Below, piece by piece: positions 45,707 to 57,799 of a stretch of 64,000 nt of DNA. The position numbers and the translations under genes were made by a program. The DNA is from Bathynomus jamesi. Taxonomy: Eukaryota > Arthropoda > Malacostraca > Isopoda > Cirolanidae. The stretch's first letter is position 1. Each line of letters begins with the position of its first letter. The notes beneath the pieces were generated by a model. The model worked only from the letters and a program-made list of their open reading frames with translations, made no database searches and was not told the origin of the DNA. Location: NCBI GenBank assembly GCA_023014485.1, contig JAJOZX010007512.1, positions 1 to 64,000 on the forward strand. Direction: 5' to 3'.

Positions 45707-47037
45707 TCTGTAAATAAATATGTTTAGAATTAATTTATTATGAATACGGACCTATAGGCTATATTTTATGCCTATATATAATAATATATTAATAGAACAC
45801 TTTTAACATAATTGCACGGTAAATTACACTTTTTACGAGCCTAAATTCCACAGGCAACTACACCTTCCATGAGCCCACGCATGACGCGTCACCCAACTAA
45901 CAGAAAACAAACAGTCGGTGTTGAACAAAGTTGCCACCAGATGTCGCTTGGACAAAAAACAAATGACATTCGCATAGCGGCATATTTAAGAATCTGAAAT
46001 TAAAAGTGATCTTGAAGTCTAAAGTGATCTTCAAGATCAAGATCACAAGAAATAAAGTGATCTTAGATCAAGATCAAGATCACCATAATAAAAGTGATCT
46101 TCAAGATCAAGATCAGATCACGATCTTGATCTTCAAGATCACGATCTGATCTTGAAGATCAAGATCGTGCCCATCTCTGTATATAGGCTATAAAGATCTT
46201 TGCTGGAAGAACCTGAGCATTGAAAGACTAACTTGTTGAACTGGAACATATGTAGAACCTGTTCTTTTCGTGAGTCTACTGACATTTGCTACTGGATGAC
46301 CATTATTAATTAACTCATCCTTAATAGCTAATAGATCTTCCTCCAGATCTATAGGTCCTATAACACCATGCACAATATGGGTTTCATTAACTAAAGAGCA
46401 ATCCACCTCCCGTGGGCCCAACTTCGAGAGACTTTCCAAAAACTTGGAGGGAAGGGCCCAGAGCATCTCTGGAAGACTGGTGCCTGCATACCCAACCCAT
46501 GGAAAGGCGAATCCCTTAGTGCTGTGCTAAAAGCCAAAGGTCTTGATGCAAGAGAGATATCTTGATTCTCAGGAGTAACCTTATATAGAAAGGAAGCCTT
46601 CACTGGGTCTGAGAGCTCTGAATCTATATGGGTCATAGGCCCAGGAGGAGGAGCCCGGCTAGGCCCAACATTGCCCAGTCCCTGGAGACCAGATTGGGGT
46701 TAATATTCAATTTTACCTCCAGTCACAAGCAGTTGAAGAAGTACTATATATTGAATTGCCATTAAAAACTAACTAAAAAAATATATATCTTTTGTTGTGC
46801 AAATTTGTTCAAGTATACAGTACTTTTTTTAATAAAATATATTTCCTGTTTTGGCTATAATATACTACTTTTTTTCATAAAATATTTTTCCTGATTAGGC
46901 TATTTTTTAGCTACTCTGTGACTTTTTTTATTTTTTATTTTCTGCTCTGGCTATTTTTTTTTCTAATTGGATTCAGTTTGGTGGTGTTTGTAATAGAATT
47001 ATGACATGCCATTCGAGTGATTTTGACTTTGAGAACT

Positions 47038-47172
47038 TGATTTGTCATGTGCCCTAGATGAAGACAAAGCATTGGATGTTTTTATCAATTACAGCATTAT
47101 TCTCTCATCCTTAACTTGCCCGAAATGTGACAGTGAGTGCCTAATATGAAAAGATCAGAAGATATTTAGGTG
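47038..47172 (+). pseudogene. Merlin-type transposase N-terminal scrap
   Basis: The stretch reads CALDEDKALDVFINYSII then SLTCPKCDSECLI and a stop, then KDQKIFR. The CPxC pair and preceding helix match the zinc-binding start of Merlin (IS1016-like) transposases, as at 60715-60461. The same scrap is present inverted at 63064-62934. Confidence 0.6.
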
Positions 47173-48060
47173 AAATAACCAATTTAACTTTTTGTTGTCT
47201 ATATAAATGATCTAGAGAAGGGCCTATCATGTAAAACCTCAAAATTTGCTGATGATACAAAATTAGGCCATAATGTTAAGTCAGTAGCAGGAGCAATGAC
47301 AATACAAAAAGACTTAGAGTAGCAGCCTGGGCAGATAAGTGGGAGATGAAATTTAATGTTGATAAGTGCAAGGTTATGCATATTGGGCCAAAAAATCCAG
47401 AATTTGAATACAATATGAATGGAATTTGGATTAAAAATGATGATAAAGAGAGACTTAGGTGTCACTGTGACTAATGAACTTAAACCCTCAAATCACTGTA
47501 TGGAAATCAGAAATAAAGCAAATGCTACTCAATCTCATGCAAAGACACATTGAATACAAATCACCCAATATTATAAAACAACTATACATTTCATATGTGA
47601 GACCCCTCCTCAAATACTGTATTCAATTTAATAGTCCCTATCTGATACAAGATATTGAAAAACTGGAAAAAGTACAGAAATGAGCAACAAGAATGATCCC
47701 ATCTCTAAGACAATTGACATATAAGGAAAGACTGGCATATCTAAACATGTTCTCATTAAAAAGGAGGAGGCTAAGGGGTGATATGATAGAAGTGTATAAA
47801 ATGATAAAAGGGTTGGATAAGATAGATTCTGACTCTCTTTTCATTAAAGATCACAATAACCAGACTAGAGGTCATAGTATGAAATTATTTAAGCCAAGAT
47901 GTAGAACAAATTTAAGAAAACATAGTTTTACAAACAGAGTACAGTAATTAAGTTTTGGAACAGTCTGACAGAAGTAGTGACTTCAGATACACTTGATTCT
48001 TTCAAAAGAAGGTTGGATAGTTTGATGTCTGCAAGGGGCATCTGGTGATAGTGTTTAAGC
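47173..48060 (+). pseudogene. CR1-like LINE reverse transcriptase, 3' part (left arm)
   Basis: Rightward, with SKFADDTKLG (catalytic box) near 47237, then WEMKFNVDKCKVMHIG, then LGVTVTNELKPS, ANAMLNLMQRHIEY, YVRPLLKYCIQF, IEKLEKVQK, MIPSLRQLTYKERLAYLNMF, RLRGDMIEVYKMIKGLDKI, RGHSMKLFKPRC and a degraded WNSL end. This is the thumb and tail of a CR1-superfamily LINE. Frames break several times. Confidence 0.8.
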
Positions 48061-48949
48061 CCATTTTTATTGCATGAATGGAACTAATTTATTTCATATA
48101 TATTATGTGCATTTGGGTGATAGATCCCACAGCTCAACACAAGTGTTTGGGATATAGGGAGGCAGTATCTTGGGTTAGGGGATACTCTGTCCTTACACAC
48201 CCCATTTAAAGAGATTCCTCTGCCGAGCGGTGCCCCCCATAGTACTGTGAGGTATTGAAAAACTCATGATCTTCACTTGCCCCACAAACACCTTTAAATA
48301 GGAGACCCAAATGAGTGCACACACATTTCTACATTACTGTACAGTCTTTACAGCCACACCTACACTTTTCCTCTTAAGTATATATATTGTAATGTATATG
48401 GTTGTAATTGTGACTTGGTCCGCAATTGATATGGACCATGATTTATTTTTGGTTGGCATGGTACTGGTATTGATGGGTACCATAATGAAATTGACTGGAT
48501 TCTTTGGATCTGATATATTTGCATGTCAGTTATAAATAGATATAGTGTGTAACATATTTGTGGATAGTAACCTATTATGACTTTGATCCTCTGGATCCAG
48601 AGATTCTATCTTTAGTTTTAAATTAATAATTAATTAGTTTTAAATTGATACTTAATTAGTTTTGTAAAAATTAGTTATTGCCAATATACAGGCAGTTTTT
48701 ACATAGTGGAGCCACCTCGATGGGCCGAAGTGGCCCCTAGTGTGCCCACTATAAAAATTTCGGTTATTATTCGTTTTAATGCTTTGTTCGTTTTCGATAG
48801 AAGGAGACATTCTATGACAATTTAACATATAAATTCGTATTCAGGACACCTTGAAACCTCAGGGAAACTGATAAAAATCAAGAAAATGTAATAATTATTT
48901 TTCATGGAAAAAAAAAAATTTAGACGTAAAAAGCAGCCATTATAGGCCA
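48061..48949. other. Non-coding tail of the inverted-repeat arm and junction
   Basis: No gene seen. The arm ends near 48766 at CACTATAAAAATTTC, a string that also occurs near 50260 and 61310 at Merlin-like boundaries. Confidence 0.5.
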
Positions 48950-49633
48950 TTGACCGAGTATTTAGCTCTTAACGCTATTAAAATGTTAACGAACGTCGCC
49001 CTCTCCAGTCTTATGGGGAGACATCTCGTGGCAAAATTAGGAAACATAGGTCAAAACAACCAATTAAAACTGGTTTTTGTTTCACGTGACCTTATCCGAC
49101 CAATCAGAGACGTACATTTTGAATCTCTGATAATGCATACTCATTTTCTCAGTCTCGTTTTCATTATGATTTGCGAAGGTTGTGATTTGGATTACTATCA
49201 ATTAATACAAGATATTTATAAGAAAGAAGCCGGTGCTGAAGCTTTCTTTACGAGTCACTGTGTTTTACCTAGTCGTGTTATTTGTCCGCAGTGTGGTCGT
49301 GAGTGTAATTATAGAGAAGTTGCTGATCAATATTATTGCACAAGATTGACTAGGGACGAGCGCGGCAGAAAAAAAAAGTGTTCCTTCTCTGTTTCCCGTC
49401 GAAAAGGCACGTGGGTTGAAAAATCCCACCTCAAACTGTGGCAAAACTTATTGTACGTTGGGTTATTCTTGACAAAGCGTTCGATACAGCTAGATGCACA
49501 GCTGTATTTAGCGTTAGCTTCCGAGAGTGCGGTTAATTGGAGGAGTTTTTGCTTCGAAGTCTGTGAGCATTGGCTAGGCCAAGGTCAAATTGGTGGGCCT
49601 GGCGAAATCGTCGAGATCGACGGATTTGTATAA
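48950..49633 (+). pseudogene. Merlin (IS1016/IS1595-like) transposase, truncated after first catalytic Asp
   Basis: The likely start is ATG 49166 (MICEGCDLDYYQL). A zinc ribbon VICPQCGREC with YYCTR and KKKCSFSVSRRKGTW follows. Next come KLWQNLLYVGLFL, LASESAVNWRSFCFEVCEHWL, and GEIVEIDGFV, where VEID carries the first catalytic Asp. A stop follows and the rest of the DDE domain is absent. Merlin elements are cut-and-paste transposons related to bacterial IS1595. Confidence 0.85.
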
Positions 49634-51303
49634 ACACCCTAACGGTGCTATTTAAGGTAAGAAATTGCGAAAAAACGCGGGTTAGGTTGGGTTAGGTTAG
49701 GTCTGAACCAAAACACATTTTTCTGGTGTTTTTTGGTGTGATTTGCTCAAATCTGAACTTCGTTTATTTGGGAAATGAGCCGTTTTTGAGAAATTTTCAA
49801 TTTTAAAATTTCTCAAAACGGCTCATTTCCCAAAGAAACGAAGTTCAGATTTGAACAAATCACACCACAAAACACCAGAAAAATGTGTTTTGGTTCAGAA
49901 AGGAGGAAAAGCACTAAAACGAATAATTACCAAAATTTCTTATGTTCTTATGAAATGCCCTTGATGATTGGTTAAGTAATGATATTTTCGTTAGTTTTAG
50001 GCATTTTAGGTTACTATTTCCACTTATGTTAGTTTTAGGGTTAGGTTAATTAATACCAAAACACATTTTTCGAGTAATATTTGATGTGTTTTGCATAGAT
50101 TTTGACCTCCATTTCCCTTGAAAATGAGCCGAACTTCAAAGTACTATAACTTTGTTGAATCTCATTTCCGAGGGAAATGGAGTTCAGATTTGAACAAATC
50201 ACATCAAATACTACTAGAAAAATGGGTAATTGTTTACTCATTACTATCATTCCGGCCCACTATAAAAATTTCTTATGTTCTTATGGATTCGTTATTACAC
50301 CAGGAATGCGATTTGGATAGTCTCAAGTGAGGGAACTGGCCCAAAACTAAGTTAGGACACGAAGTTTGTTTTGGGGTATAAGTGTGAAAAAACCCTAAAA
50401 TGCGGGTAATTCCTTCAGTAGAGACTATCTAGGGCGCATTCGCGATGTAAAAACGAATCCATTGATATATAAATTATGGAAATTGTAGAAACATCTAACA
50501 TGAGTGACCTAAAAGGTGTATATATACACATTTATATATATGCAGTAAAACGAACACTGTATATATTCAGTGTATATATTATATATACACCGTAAAACTA
50601 TACTAACCTAACCTAATTTTAGGTACTACTCTTACCTGTATATTTATTACCACAAACAATACCTTCCTTGTTTTTCTTAGGGCAAATAAATTCTTTTAGC
50701 AATACACCATGTTCTACATAAAAATTAAAGGTTATTATTCGTTTTTTGACCCAGTCACACCCAGCTATAACAGCACTATATATTGAATAACCAATCAAAA
50801 CTGAATAAGAAAATATATATATTATCTTGTGCAAATTTGTATAAAATGTGTTTTTTTATTAAAATATATTTCCTATTTTTGGTGTTTTTTCAATATATAT
50901 ATATCGACTATTTGGTGAATATTTCTTATTTTTGGTGATTCTGGCTACTTCTGCGTAATTCAATTTGGGTTAATATTCGTTTTTTGACCCAGTCACACCC
51001 AGCTATAACAGCAATATATATTGAATAACCAATCAAAACTGAATAAGAAAATATATATATTATCTTGTGCAAATTTGTATAAATTGTACTTTTTTATAAA
51101 AAAAATATTTTCTACTTTCTAATATGTATGTATATAAATTTCGGTTAATTTGTTTATTTTGGCTACCTGTTTTGGTATATTTGGTGATTCTGGCTACTTC
51201 TTCTTAATTCAATTTGTCCTGTTTTACAAGTAAATCATTTTTAGCAATTTTTCGTCTGTTCAGTTTGGTTTTTTTGTGACTAGAAGTATGACGTGTCAGC
51301 AGG
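49634..51303. mobile_element. Merlin-related non-autonomous DNA with hairpins and tandem repeat
   Basis: Contains a long hairpin (49702-49899, arms of about 90 bp built on ACCAAAACACATTTTTC), a second related hairpin (50056-50226), TA-rich sequence near 50510-50600, a Merlin-like zinc scrap on the minus strand (FYVEHGVLLKEFICPKKN, 50740-50680), and a tandem duplication of about 240 bp starting near 50732 and 50972. The final 100 bp (51206-51303) are repeated inverted at 60715-60810. Confidence 0.6.
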
Positions 51304-54300
51304 GGCGTACCTAGCGTTTGTGTCGCCCGGGGCGGTCGTAGAATTTGCCGCCCTCTAACAACATACAATTCCAAGACTTCCAAAAATTTCAAATCGAGAC
51401 GCCATGAGCGAAGCGAGCGACGCGATTGTAGCGAGCGTCTCTAAGGTATGGGTCTGGGGTGAGTGGTAGCTCCACCAGCGGGGTCCGGGGCGGAGCCCCT
51501 GCCGCCAACGAAAGAAAGAAAAGAAGAAAGAAAGAAAGAAAATATAAAGAAAGATTACAATTACATCCATTTATTTTGTTTTGATTGCAGAAAAAAACAG
51601 CAACAACAACAACGCGATAATTTTAAAAGTTAATTTTTCTGGCCTTCCTCTCCGCAAATCTTTAATCACACCATCAAAATCTATTTCTTCGGCAAGGTCA
51701 CGCTCAATGGAAAGTATTGCTAGATCAGTTAGCCTTGTTTGATTCATTGCTGCCTAAGGTAGTTCTTGATTAACTTTAGTTTAGAGAACGACCGTTCGCA
51801 GCTCGCAACACTAATGGCACGAGTCAGAAAAACACGTAGCAGTACGACTATATTTGGTAATGAGTCACCGAGATTATAGTTTTGAATGAACTGCAGAAGT
51901 TGCAAAGGACCTCCCATCTCTTTAGTTCCAGCAGCCGCCACAAAATGTTGCAAGCTTTTCCTCTCGACGAGGAACTCGTCTTTCTCTATATCCTCATCAA
52001 CATCATCTAACTGGCAATCATATTCTTTATCTACAGGTTTGAAGGTGTAAGGAAGTTGTATTTCTCTGAAAGACCATGAACTTGTTCAAATCTAGAAGAT
52101 ATTTCTTCAATCAGCCTGTCTAGCACAGACAACATTTCTCTTCTTAGCTCAGCTTCGTACCCTAGTGCTGCATCGCCAGATCCTTCACCATCCAATCGTT
52201 TCTTCTTGCGAATTCGACGCTCCATGCTTATCCCCAGTTCAGAACAATTTCCTTTGGAATAGGTCATTGCATCGTCCACAGTCTTGTGTCGATTCTGAAG
52301 AAGAGCAGCTCTCAAAGCCAAGAGTTTAACCGCACATTGTTGTAAATCCAGTCCTTTCGTTTGGAGGTACTTTTGAGCATCATTAATTTCGGGGAGGACA
52401 GCTTTCCAAAGCCCAAGGAAAGACAAAAAGGAAATGATAGCATCGCGTGAAGAATCAACCCTGCATCTGACCTGGTAGCTGCGTTTTCTCCATCTTCCGT
52501 TAGCCGTTCCAGAGCAACGACGACTTCCGAGAATTTTTTCTGTACAATATTCACAGCATCTGGTTCGACTACTCATCTCGTTTCCACAACCCGTTTGATA
52601 GTTTGACCAGTTGTCGCAATCAAGATATCCCATCGATGAGTCGAGGCTGAAAAGAATGAAAATAAACGGTCCAATGTTCCAAAAAATGTAACAGAATCGA
52701 CAGCCACTGAAGCTGCATGCACACCTGCCAAATTCAGTGAGTGATTGGTGCATGGTATAAATACAACCTTTCGGTTGACTTCCCTGATGCGCGTCTGAAC
52801 ACCAGATCGATGACCTGCCATTACGGCCGCATTAGTATCAAATGCTTGTCCACGACAGTCTTGAATCTGAATGTCGTCCTTTCCTAACTGCTCCAAAATA
52901 AATGCTGCAATTTGCTCAGCATTTTTGCCTTTCGTTTCAATAAAACGAAGAAATGATTCTTCTACTTTGACTTCCTTTCCATCCATTTTGACATAACGTA
53001 AGACCTGGCTCATTTGGTCCTTGTGAGAAATGTCGGGAGTACTGTCGAAGATAATGCAAAAGTATTTACTCTGTTTCACTTGCTCGATGACTTTCTTCCT
53101 GACTTGATCTCCCAAAATGTTCACAAATTCATTCTGAGTTTTTGGTGAAAGATAGGAAGTTGTGAACTTTTTCCCAAGCTTCACTCTCACCAAATGTTCC
53201 CGTAGCACTGGGTCGAACTTCGCCATCAAATGAACTAGCTCCAAAAAATTCCCTCTATTTTCAGCATCATCATTATGGAAAAAATAGGTCCTGCTCCAAC
53301 CAGATTAGCCTAAACACAACCTAGGCTACGTTGGAGATGGAAGACCTAGGCCAAAGATGAACTAGCCTAACTATGTGTCCATAAACAGGACTTCCATACA
53401 CTTTTGTTAAACAATTACAGCTGAAATGTCAGCTTATTTAACCTAAATTTAATAACCAAAGGGAAATTTATGAACTTCTTACCTTGAAACTGTTATAAAT
53501 TTTATCTCTTGACACCAGTAAAACATTTTTATTCCGGCTTTTTCTGTCGCTGCTGTTATGCTTAATCAGCTTATGCTTATTCAGCTTCTCGCCCTCTTAT
53601 TCTGCTTATCCCGATCTTTTTCTTCTTCTTAAAACCGTGTTGCTATTTCTAGCCATGGGATCTTTTTTCTTTTCATCCCATATTTGTTTTTTCGTTGGTG
53701 TTTATTTAATTTTTCTCAGCAAGAGTTCATGTTCTCCTTCTGAGTTATTTTTTATTATTATTATTTATTTTAATGTCAATATGGCTGATCCAAGATTAGG
53801 TGGGTCTTCCATTTCGGTACTCCCAAATTTTCCATAATCATCATGAACATCTTCTCGATGGCCTCGTAAAGCCAGGTTTTGTTTAGCGAGAAACCGAATG
53901 ATGTCTAGGAATCTGGTTAGGACTTGCCGCCACTTTTTTGCTTCCTTCTCAACAACGTCTTGTTCTTCTCTGTCGACTAGTTTGCCTTGAGCAAGGCGGA
54001 TCTCCAACTCTTTCCACTGAATGAACGCCTGGGCATGCGCAGAACTGGATTCATGTTCATGTATCTTAGGATTCAACTTCCACCAATTTTTGAAACCTTC
54101 AACTGAATCAAAACTTGAATTTTCAGCTGGAAATAGTCTGCAACAAAAGCAGAACACAGCTTCCTTGAAAGGGGAATACATCATCCACGTTCTCAAGCTT
54201 TTCTCCCCGTTCTGTAGAGTTCGAAAAAACCAGTTTCTTGACAGCTTTCTAGTTTCCCCTTTCGTTTTCGTGCCTGGCCGTACGACTTCCTTGAATTCAC

Positions 54301-55264
54301 AATCTATATGCTGCACAACTTTCGATCCTTGTCGTAAAAGCATGGCCCGAATGCTGTGATCAATCTTGGCAGGCCACAGCCCAATATCTTTCAAATCAGT
54401 TTTCCCGTCACGCTCTTCAACAGCTTGTGGCTGACCTTCAACATCTTCAACTTCAGCATCATCAGCATCAAAAACTGCACCTTCAGTTTCAGCAAGAACA
54501 TCACCGGGAACTTCTGCAGTAGTTTCATTTTCCTCTCTTCGCGTGATGTATTTCAGCAAGGCACCTTCATTTCTCTTTGCTTCCTCTTCTCTCATTTTCC
54601 TTATTTTTCGGAATGCAGCACCGCTCTCCTTCGTTCGCTTCATCTGTGGAAGGAGGCCAAAAATGTGTAATAAAGTATATATACGAGTATGTATATATAT
54701 AGGCTAATATATGCAATATATCACCTCCGAATAGTAAACATGGAAAACAAAATAGTTAATTTTTTTCTGGGCATCCACAAAGCCACCTGTATCTTTCATA
54801 TAAGTCATAGTTAAACTTTCGATTGTATGGTTTATTATTCTTAATTGCTGACTGAGTTATGTTTAAATTTTATTTTCAATTTGTCTTCAAGTGTATATCT
54901 GAAAAACTTTTCCTTTAGTAGTCTTGACACACTATTCGTATTGAGGGTTAATTAATAATTTTTATCCTACAGATTTAAACTAACACTCCAATAGATTATA
55001 TAGCTATATTTAAACACATTTAATACACAAGTTCACGAATAAAAAACATATGTTAAGTCACAGTGACGAGCTGACAGCTGATTTTGATTAACTAAATGCA
55101 CCACTCCAGGCGACTATACGACAATAGATTTGTGAGCATATAGGAATAAATTACTCCTTACACGATGGGCAACTAAAAAAATAATGATAATTATTATTTA
55201 TCCATTCCAACAAGAGGCAAGGGGGAGCGATCGCTCCATCGCCACTATACACCAGTCGCCACTG
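51304..55264 (-). mobile_element. hAT transposon with TTF-type zinc finger (hAT-2), degraded
   Basis: The left end CAGGGGCGTACCTAGCG is a typical hAT terminus and the right end, read inward, is CAGTGGCGACTGGTG. No matching 8-bp flank was found, so one end may be lost or misplaced. The interior carries a ZMYM/TTF-type hAT transposase on the minus strand. Confidence 0.65.
51744..54643 (-). pseudogene. hAT-2 transposase (TTF finger, catalytic core, hATC), broken
   Basis: The first part (54643-53840) has a basic and acidic N-terminus, SRNWF, MYSPFKEAVFCFCCRLF, FDSVEGFKNWWKL and HEHESSSAHAQAF, a TTF-type zinc finger. After a gap (53830-53290, intron or insertion) the core follows: LVHLMAKFDPVLREHL, YFCIIFDSTPDISHKDQMS with a catalytic-type Asp, CTNHSLNLAGVHA. 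From 52575 the frame shifts repeatedly. Near 51860-51780 TRAISVASCERSFSKLKLIK is the C-terminal dimerisation region. Related host genes (ZMYM5/6-like) share this layout, but the flanks and decay indicate a transposon. Confidence 0.8.
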
Positions 55265-55318
55265 ATAGGAAAACTATAGATTCTTACCTTTTTATATAGA
55301 ACACAATAGATAAGATTG

Positions 55319-56478
55319 CTTACCTGAAGGTTTTGTAAAAACAATGAAAAATGATGAACGACTTGTATGTAAACTAAATAAATCTTTGTATGGACTTAAA
55401 CAAAGTGGTAGAAATTGAAATAATATACTTCATGATTTTTTTATTAGTCAAAATTTCAAGTAGTCATTTTGTGATCATTGCGTTTATACTAAACATAAAG
55501 ATGATTTATGCATAATAATAATTGTTTGGGTAGATGATTTAGTTATATCTGCTAGTGATTTAAATACTGTTAATGATGTCAAATTTTCTTTGTCTCAAAG
55601 ATTTAAAATGAAAGATTTAGGTCAATTAAATTGGTTCTTAGGTATTGAATTTCAGTTTGAAGGTGATAGTATCAAAATGAACCAGACAAAATATTTGGAA
55701 AGAATATTGCGTAGATTTGATATGACCAATTGTAATCCTAAATTGATTCCATGCGATATGTATGTGAACAAAGATATAGTTTCTGATTCCAAGGAATTGG
55801 TTGATCCAAAATTATATAGAGAAATTGTTGGTAGCTTAATATATGTCATGACTTGTACTAGGCCAGATTTATGTTACGTGGTTTCTAAACTGTCTCAGTA
55901 TATGTCTAAGCCTACCATGTCCATTTGAACTTAAGTAAGTTTGCTTTAAAATATATTAAAGGCACACTAGATTATGGTTTAACATTTCAAAAGTCTTGTA
56001 ATGATTTGAATTTTGTTGGATTTTGTGATTCAGACTGGGGAGGCTCTAATGACAGAAAGAGTATCTCAGGTTATTGTTTCCAGTTGAATAATAATGGTCC
56101 ATTAATTTCTTGGAAATCTAAGAAGCAAAATTGTGTTGCCTTGTCCTCATGTGAGGCAGAATATATAGCGTTAACATTTGCCATTAAGGAAGCAAAATTT
56201 TGCAACAATTACTGATAGATATGCAAGGTTGTAGTGAATTATCAGTGACCTTATATGTTGATAATCAAGGAGCACTTGAGTTGGCTAAAAATCCAGTGCA
56301 CCACCAAAGAACAAAGCATATTGATATTAAATATCATTACATAAGGTCTCAAATTCAAAATAATAGTGTTATTTTACATTATGTGCCTACAAATGATAAT
56401 GTTGCTGATATATTTACTAAACCTGTCAATAAAGAAAAGTTAAATAGATTCAAAATTATTAGAGGTTACAAGATTTGA
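55319..56478 (+). pseudogene. Copia reverse transcriptase and RNase H
   Basis: Reads LPEGFVKTMKNDERLVCKLN then SLYGLKQS, VWVDDLVIS (catalytic V-D-D), MKDLGQLNWFLGIEF, REIVGSLIYVMTCTRPDL, then RNase H with NFVGFCDSDWGGSNDRKS, CVALSSCEAEYIAL, LYVDNQGALELA and TKHIDIKYHYIR, VADIFTKP. All motifs are Copia-type and in order. Breaks: stops near 55419 and 55460, an indel near 55925, and one near 56212. Confidence 0.9.
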
Positions 56479-56503
56479 ATGGTAACTATGATTTATATCG
56501 TGA

Positions 56504-56596
56504 CCGGACAGCTCATACCAGGACAACACATACCCGGACAACTCAGACCCGGACAACTCATACCTAGGACAACTCATACCTAGGACAACTCATACT
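56504..56596 (+). repeat. Six tandem 15-16-bp units
   Basis: Units of the form CCGGACAACTCATAC or CTAGGACAACTCATAC follow one another directly. Confidence 0.95.
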
Positions 56597-56762
56597 CTCT
56601 TCAACAATTACCACCCCAATGTTGATCTTTTCATCTATATCCACCCCGAAAGTTTAAACTCTGCAAATTAACCAAAATAAGATAAGAAAACAATAACAAC
56701 AAATTTATTATTTATTGCAAACATATAATAAATAGAGAACCATTATTTACATAAGATAATAT

Positions 56763-56904
56763 TTGAATGCCCGGTTAGGTCAACTGTACGCCCTTGACGA
56801 TTGGTTAGGTTTAGTCGTGATGTTTTCGTTAGTTTTAACGAAAATATCACGACTAAACCTAACCAATCGTCAAGGGCGTACAGTTGACCTAACTGGGCAT
56901 TCAA
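56763..56904. repeat. Palindrome with 69-bp arms, 4-nt loop
   Basis: 56763-56831 is the near-exact reverse complement of 56836-56904, with GTTT between. Related half-sites occur near 49950, 60310 and 61240 in Merlin-like DNA, so it is probably a Merlin MITE hairpin. Confidence 0.9.
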
Positions 56905-56930
56905 TGAACCCAATGGTTCCCTGAGTTTTT

Positions 56931-57528
56931 TATGATACACACAGACCGTGCATGGAACAAGGAACTCTTCTGGGATAATTAAATCCACTATAGTCCGAAT
57001 AAGTAATGGTAAATGACAAATACCATAGTTTTTCTTTTTCATGATGCAAGCCCGACTGGGCAACGGTCTCTCGCAAAGAGGTCCCATAAATATAGCTTCC
57101 CTCACCAGTTATCTGCAAAGCAGACAGGATCCAGCTTTGGGACATGGATCTAGGGTTTAAAGCAGCCTAGCCCCACTACATTTAGAACCTCAATATAAGT
57201 AAAAGACTCGTTGCCCCTTTTTCTTTGATTTATTCAATCCGACGTGAATGCAACGAGTCTTTACTTATATTGAGGTTCTAAATGTAGTGGGGCTAGGCTG
57301 CTTTAAACCCTAGATCCATGTCCCAAAGCTGGATCCTGTCTGCTTTGCAGATAGCTGGTGAGGGAAGCTATATCTATGGGACCTCTTTGCGAGAGACCCG
57401 TTGCCCACGTCGGGCTTGCATCATGAAAAAGAAAAACTATGGTATTTGTCATTTACCATTACTTATTCAGACTATAGTGGATTTAATTATCCCAGAAGAG
57501 TTCCTTGTTCCATGCACGGTCTGTGTGT

Positions 57529-57534
<6 letters not shown>
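56931..57534. repeat. 604-bp palindrome, 284/285-bp arms
   Basis: 56931-57214 and 57250-57534 are near-identical reverse complements separated by 35 bp. Each arm has an open frame giving the same short peptide (MSQSWILSALQI), but no recognised gene. The right arm runs into a TA repeat (57533-57582). The arms are long and similar enough to suggest a recent inverted duplication or a fold-back element. Confidence 0.9.
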
Positions 57535-57583
<49 letters not shown>

Positions 57584-57740
57584 TGTATATAACTTGCATG
57601 AATTTTAAATGTTTAAATTTAATTTTTAATTTTACAAAATAAATGTTTTCATTTCAAAATGTTTTCATTAATAACTTGCATGAATTCTAAATGTTTAAAT
57701 TTAATTTTTAATTTTACAAAATAAATGGTTTCATTAATTT
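57533..57740. repeat. TA microsatellite and 83-bp tandem duplication
   Basis: A (TA)n run of about 50 bp is followed by AACTTGCATGAATT blocks starting near 57590 and 57673 that repeat with a period of about 83. Confidence 0.85.
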
Positions 57741-57799
57741 TTCATTTTTTTTTCTGGTCCTATGTATGAGCCGGTCCGCCAGAGTCCGTGGGTGTCTAT

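Larger units (their letters stand above)
41914..46179 (-). mobile_element. Complete hAT transposon (hAT-1)
   Basis: Exact 8-bp duplication TATATAGG (41906-41913, 46180-46187). Inverted ends CAGAGATGGGCAAGATC and GATCGTGCCCATCTCTG. About 150 bp inside each end is packed with the palindromic GATCTTGAAGATC motif, likely transposase-binding subterminal repeats. The interior holds one four-exon transposase gene with no visible break. It inserted in the LINE-B gag gene of the left inverted-repeat arm only. Confidence 0.95.
38668..46700 (-). mobile_element. LINE-B, RNase H-bearing LINE, split by a hAT transposon
   Basis: Leftward. ORF1 starts in the 46690-46188 part, continues after the hAT at 41913-41120 with a zinc knuckle CFKCQVFGHMAKSC (about 41863-41822), and a Pro-rich C-terminus. 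The endonuclease follows (40990-40440, with FIGGDFNGRH-like and SRFQPTFINYTQIRADR), then CWWTEDCSVAVATRH linker (40215-39960). RNase H remnants (ITDSQTSLHLI, 39715) and a C-terminal Cys/His segment (CVGCNLPETLSHFFLFCPCY, 39250-39190) end it. The RT is missing between about 39960 and 39740, where a TACCGATACCGAT-rich scrap lies. The tail near 38668-38684 is a TGAT repeat, the 3' end type of I-group LINEs. Confidence 0.8.
41787..48766. repeat. Left arm of a large inverted repeat (partner 61306-64000)
   Basis: With the hAT and one target copy removed, about 2.7 kb is the near-identical reverse complement of 61306-64000. Frames at 47199-47465 and 47474-47683 have identical counterparts at 62616-62882 and 62398-62607. 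The arm includes the LINE-B 5' part, a Merlin scrap and a CR1-like RT. The partner runs off the window, so the true length is unknown. Confidence 0.9.

Noticed and set aside
49675..49705. GGTTAGGTTAGG-like run resembling the arthropod TTAGG telomere repeat
   Set aside because: Only three or four imperfect units, and the motif is a common part of the Merlin-like repeats here.
53290..53830. Separate gene between the two halves of hAT-2 transposase
   Set aside because: The frame at 53637-53837 has no motif; the gap is better read as an intron or small insertion.
51296..55272. 8-bp target duplication for hAT-2
   Set aside because: The flanks CGTGTCAG and ATAGGAAA do not match, so no duplication is claimed.
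56504..56596. Possible CRISPR-like array
   Set aside because: The 15-16-bp units abut with no spacers; it is a plain tandem repeat in eukaryotic DNA.
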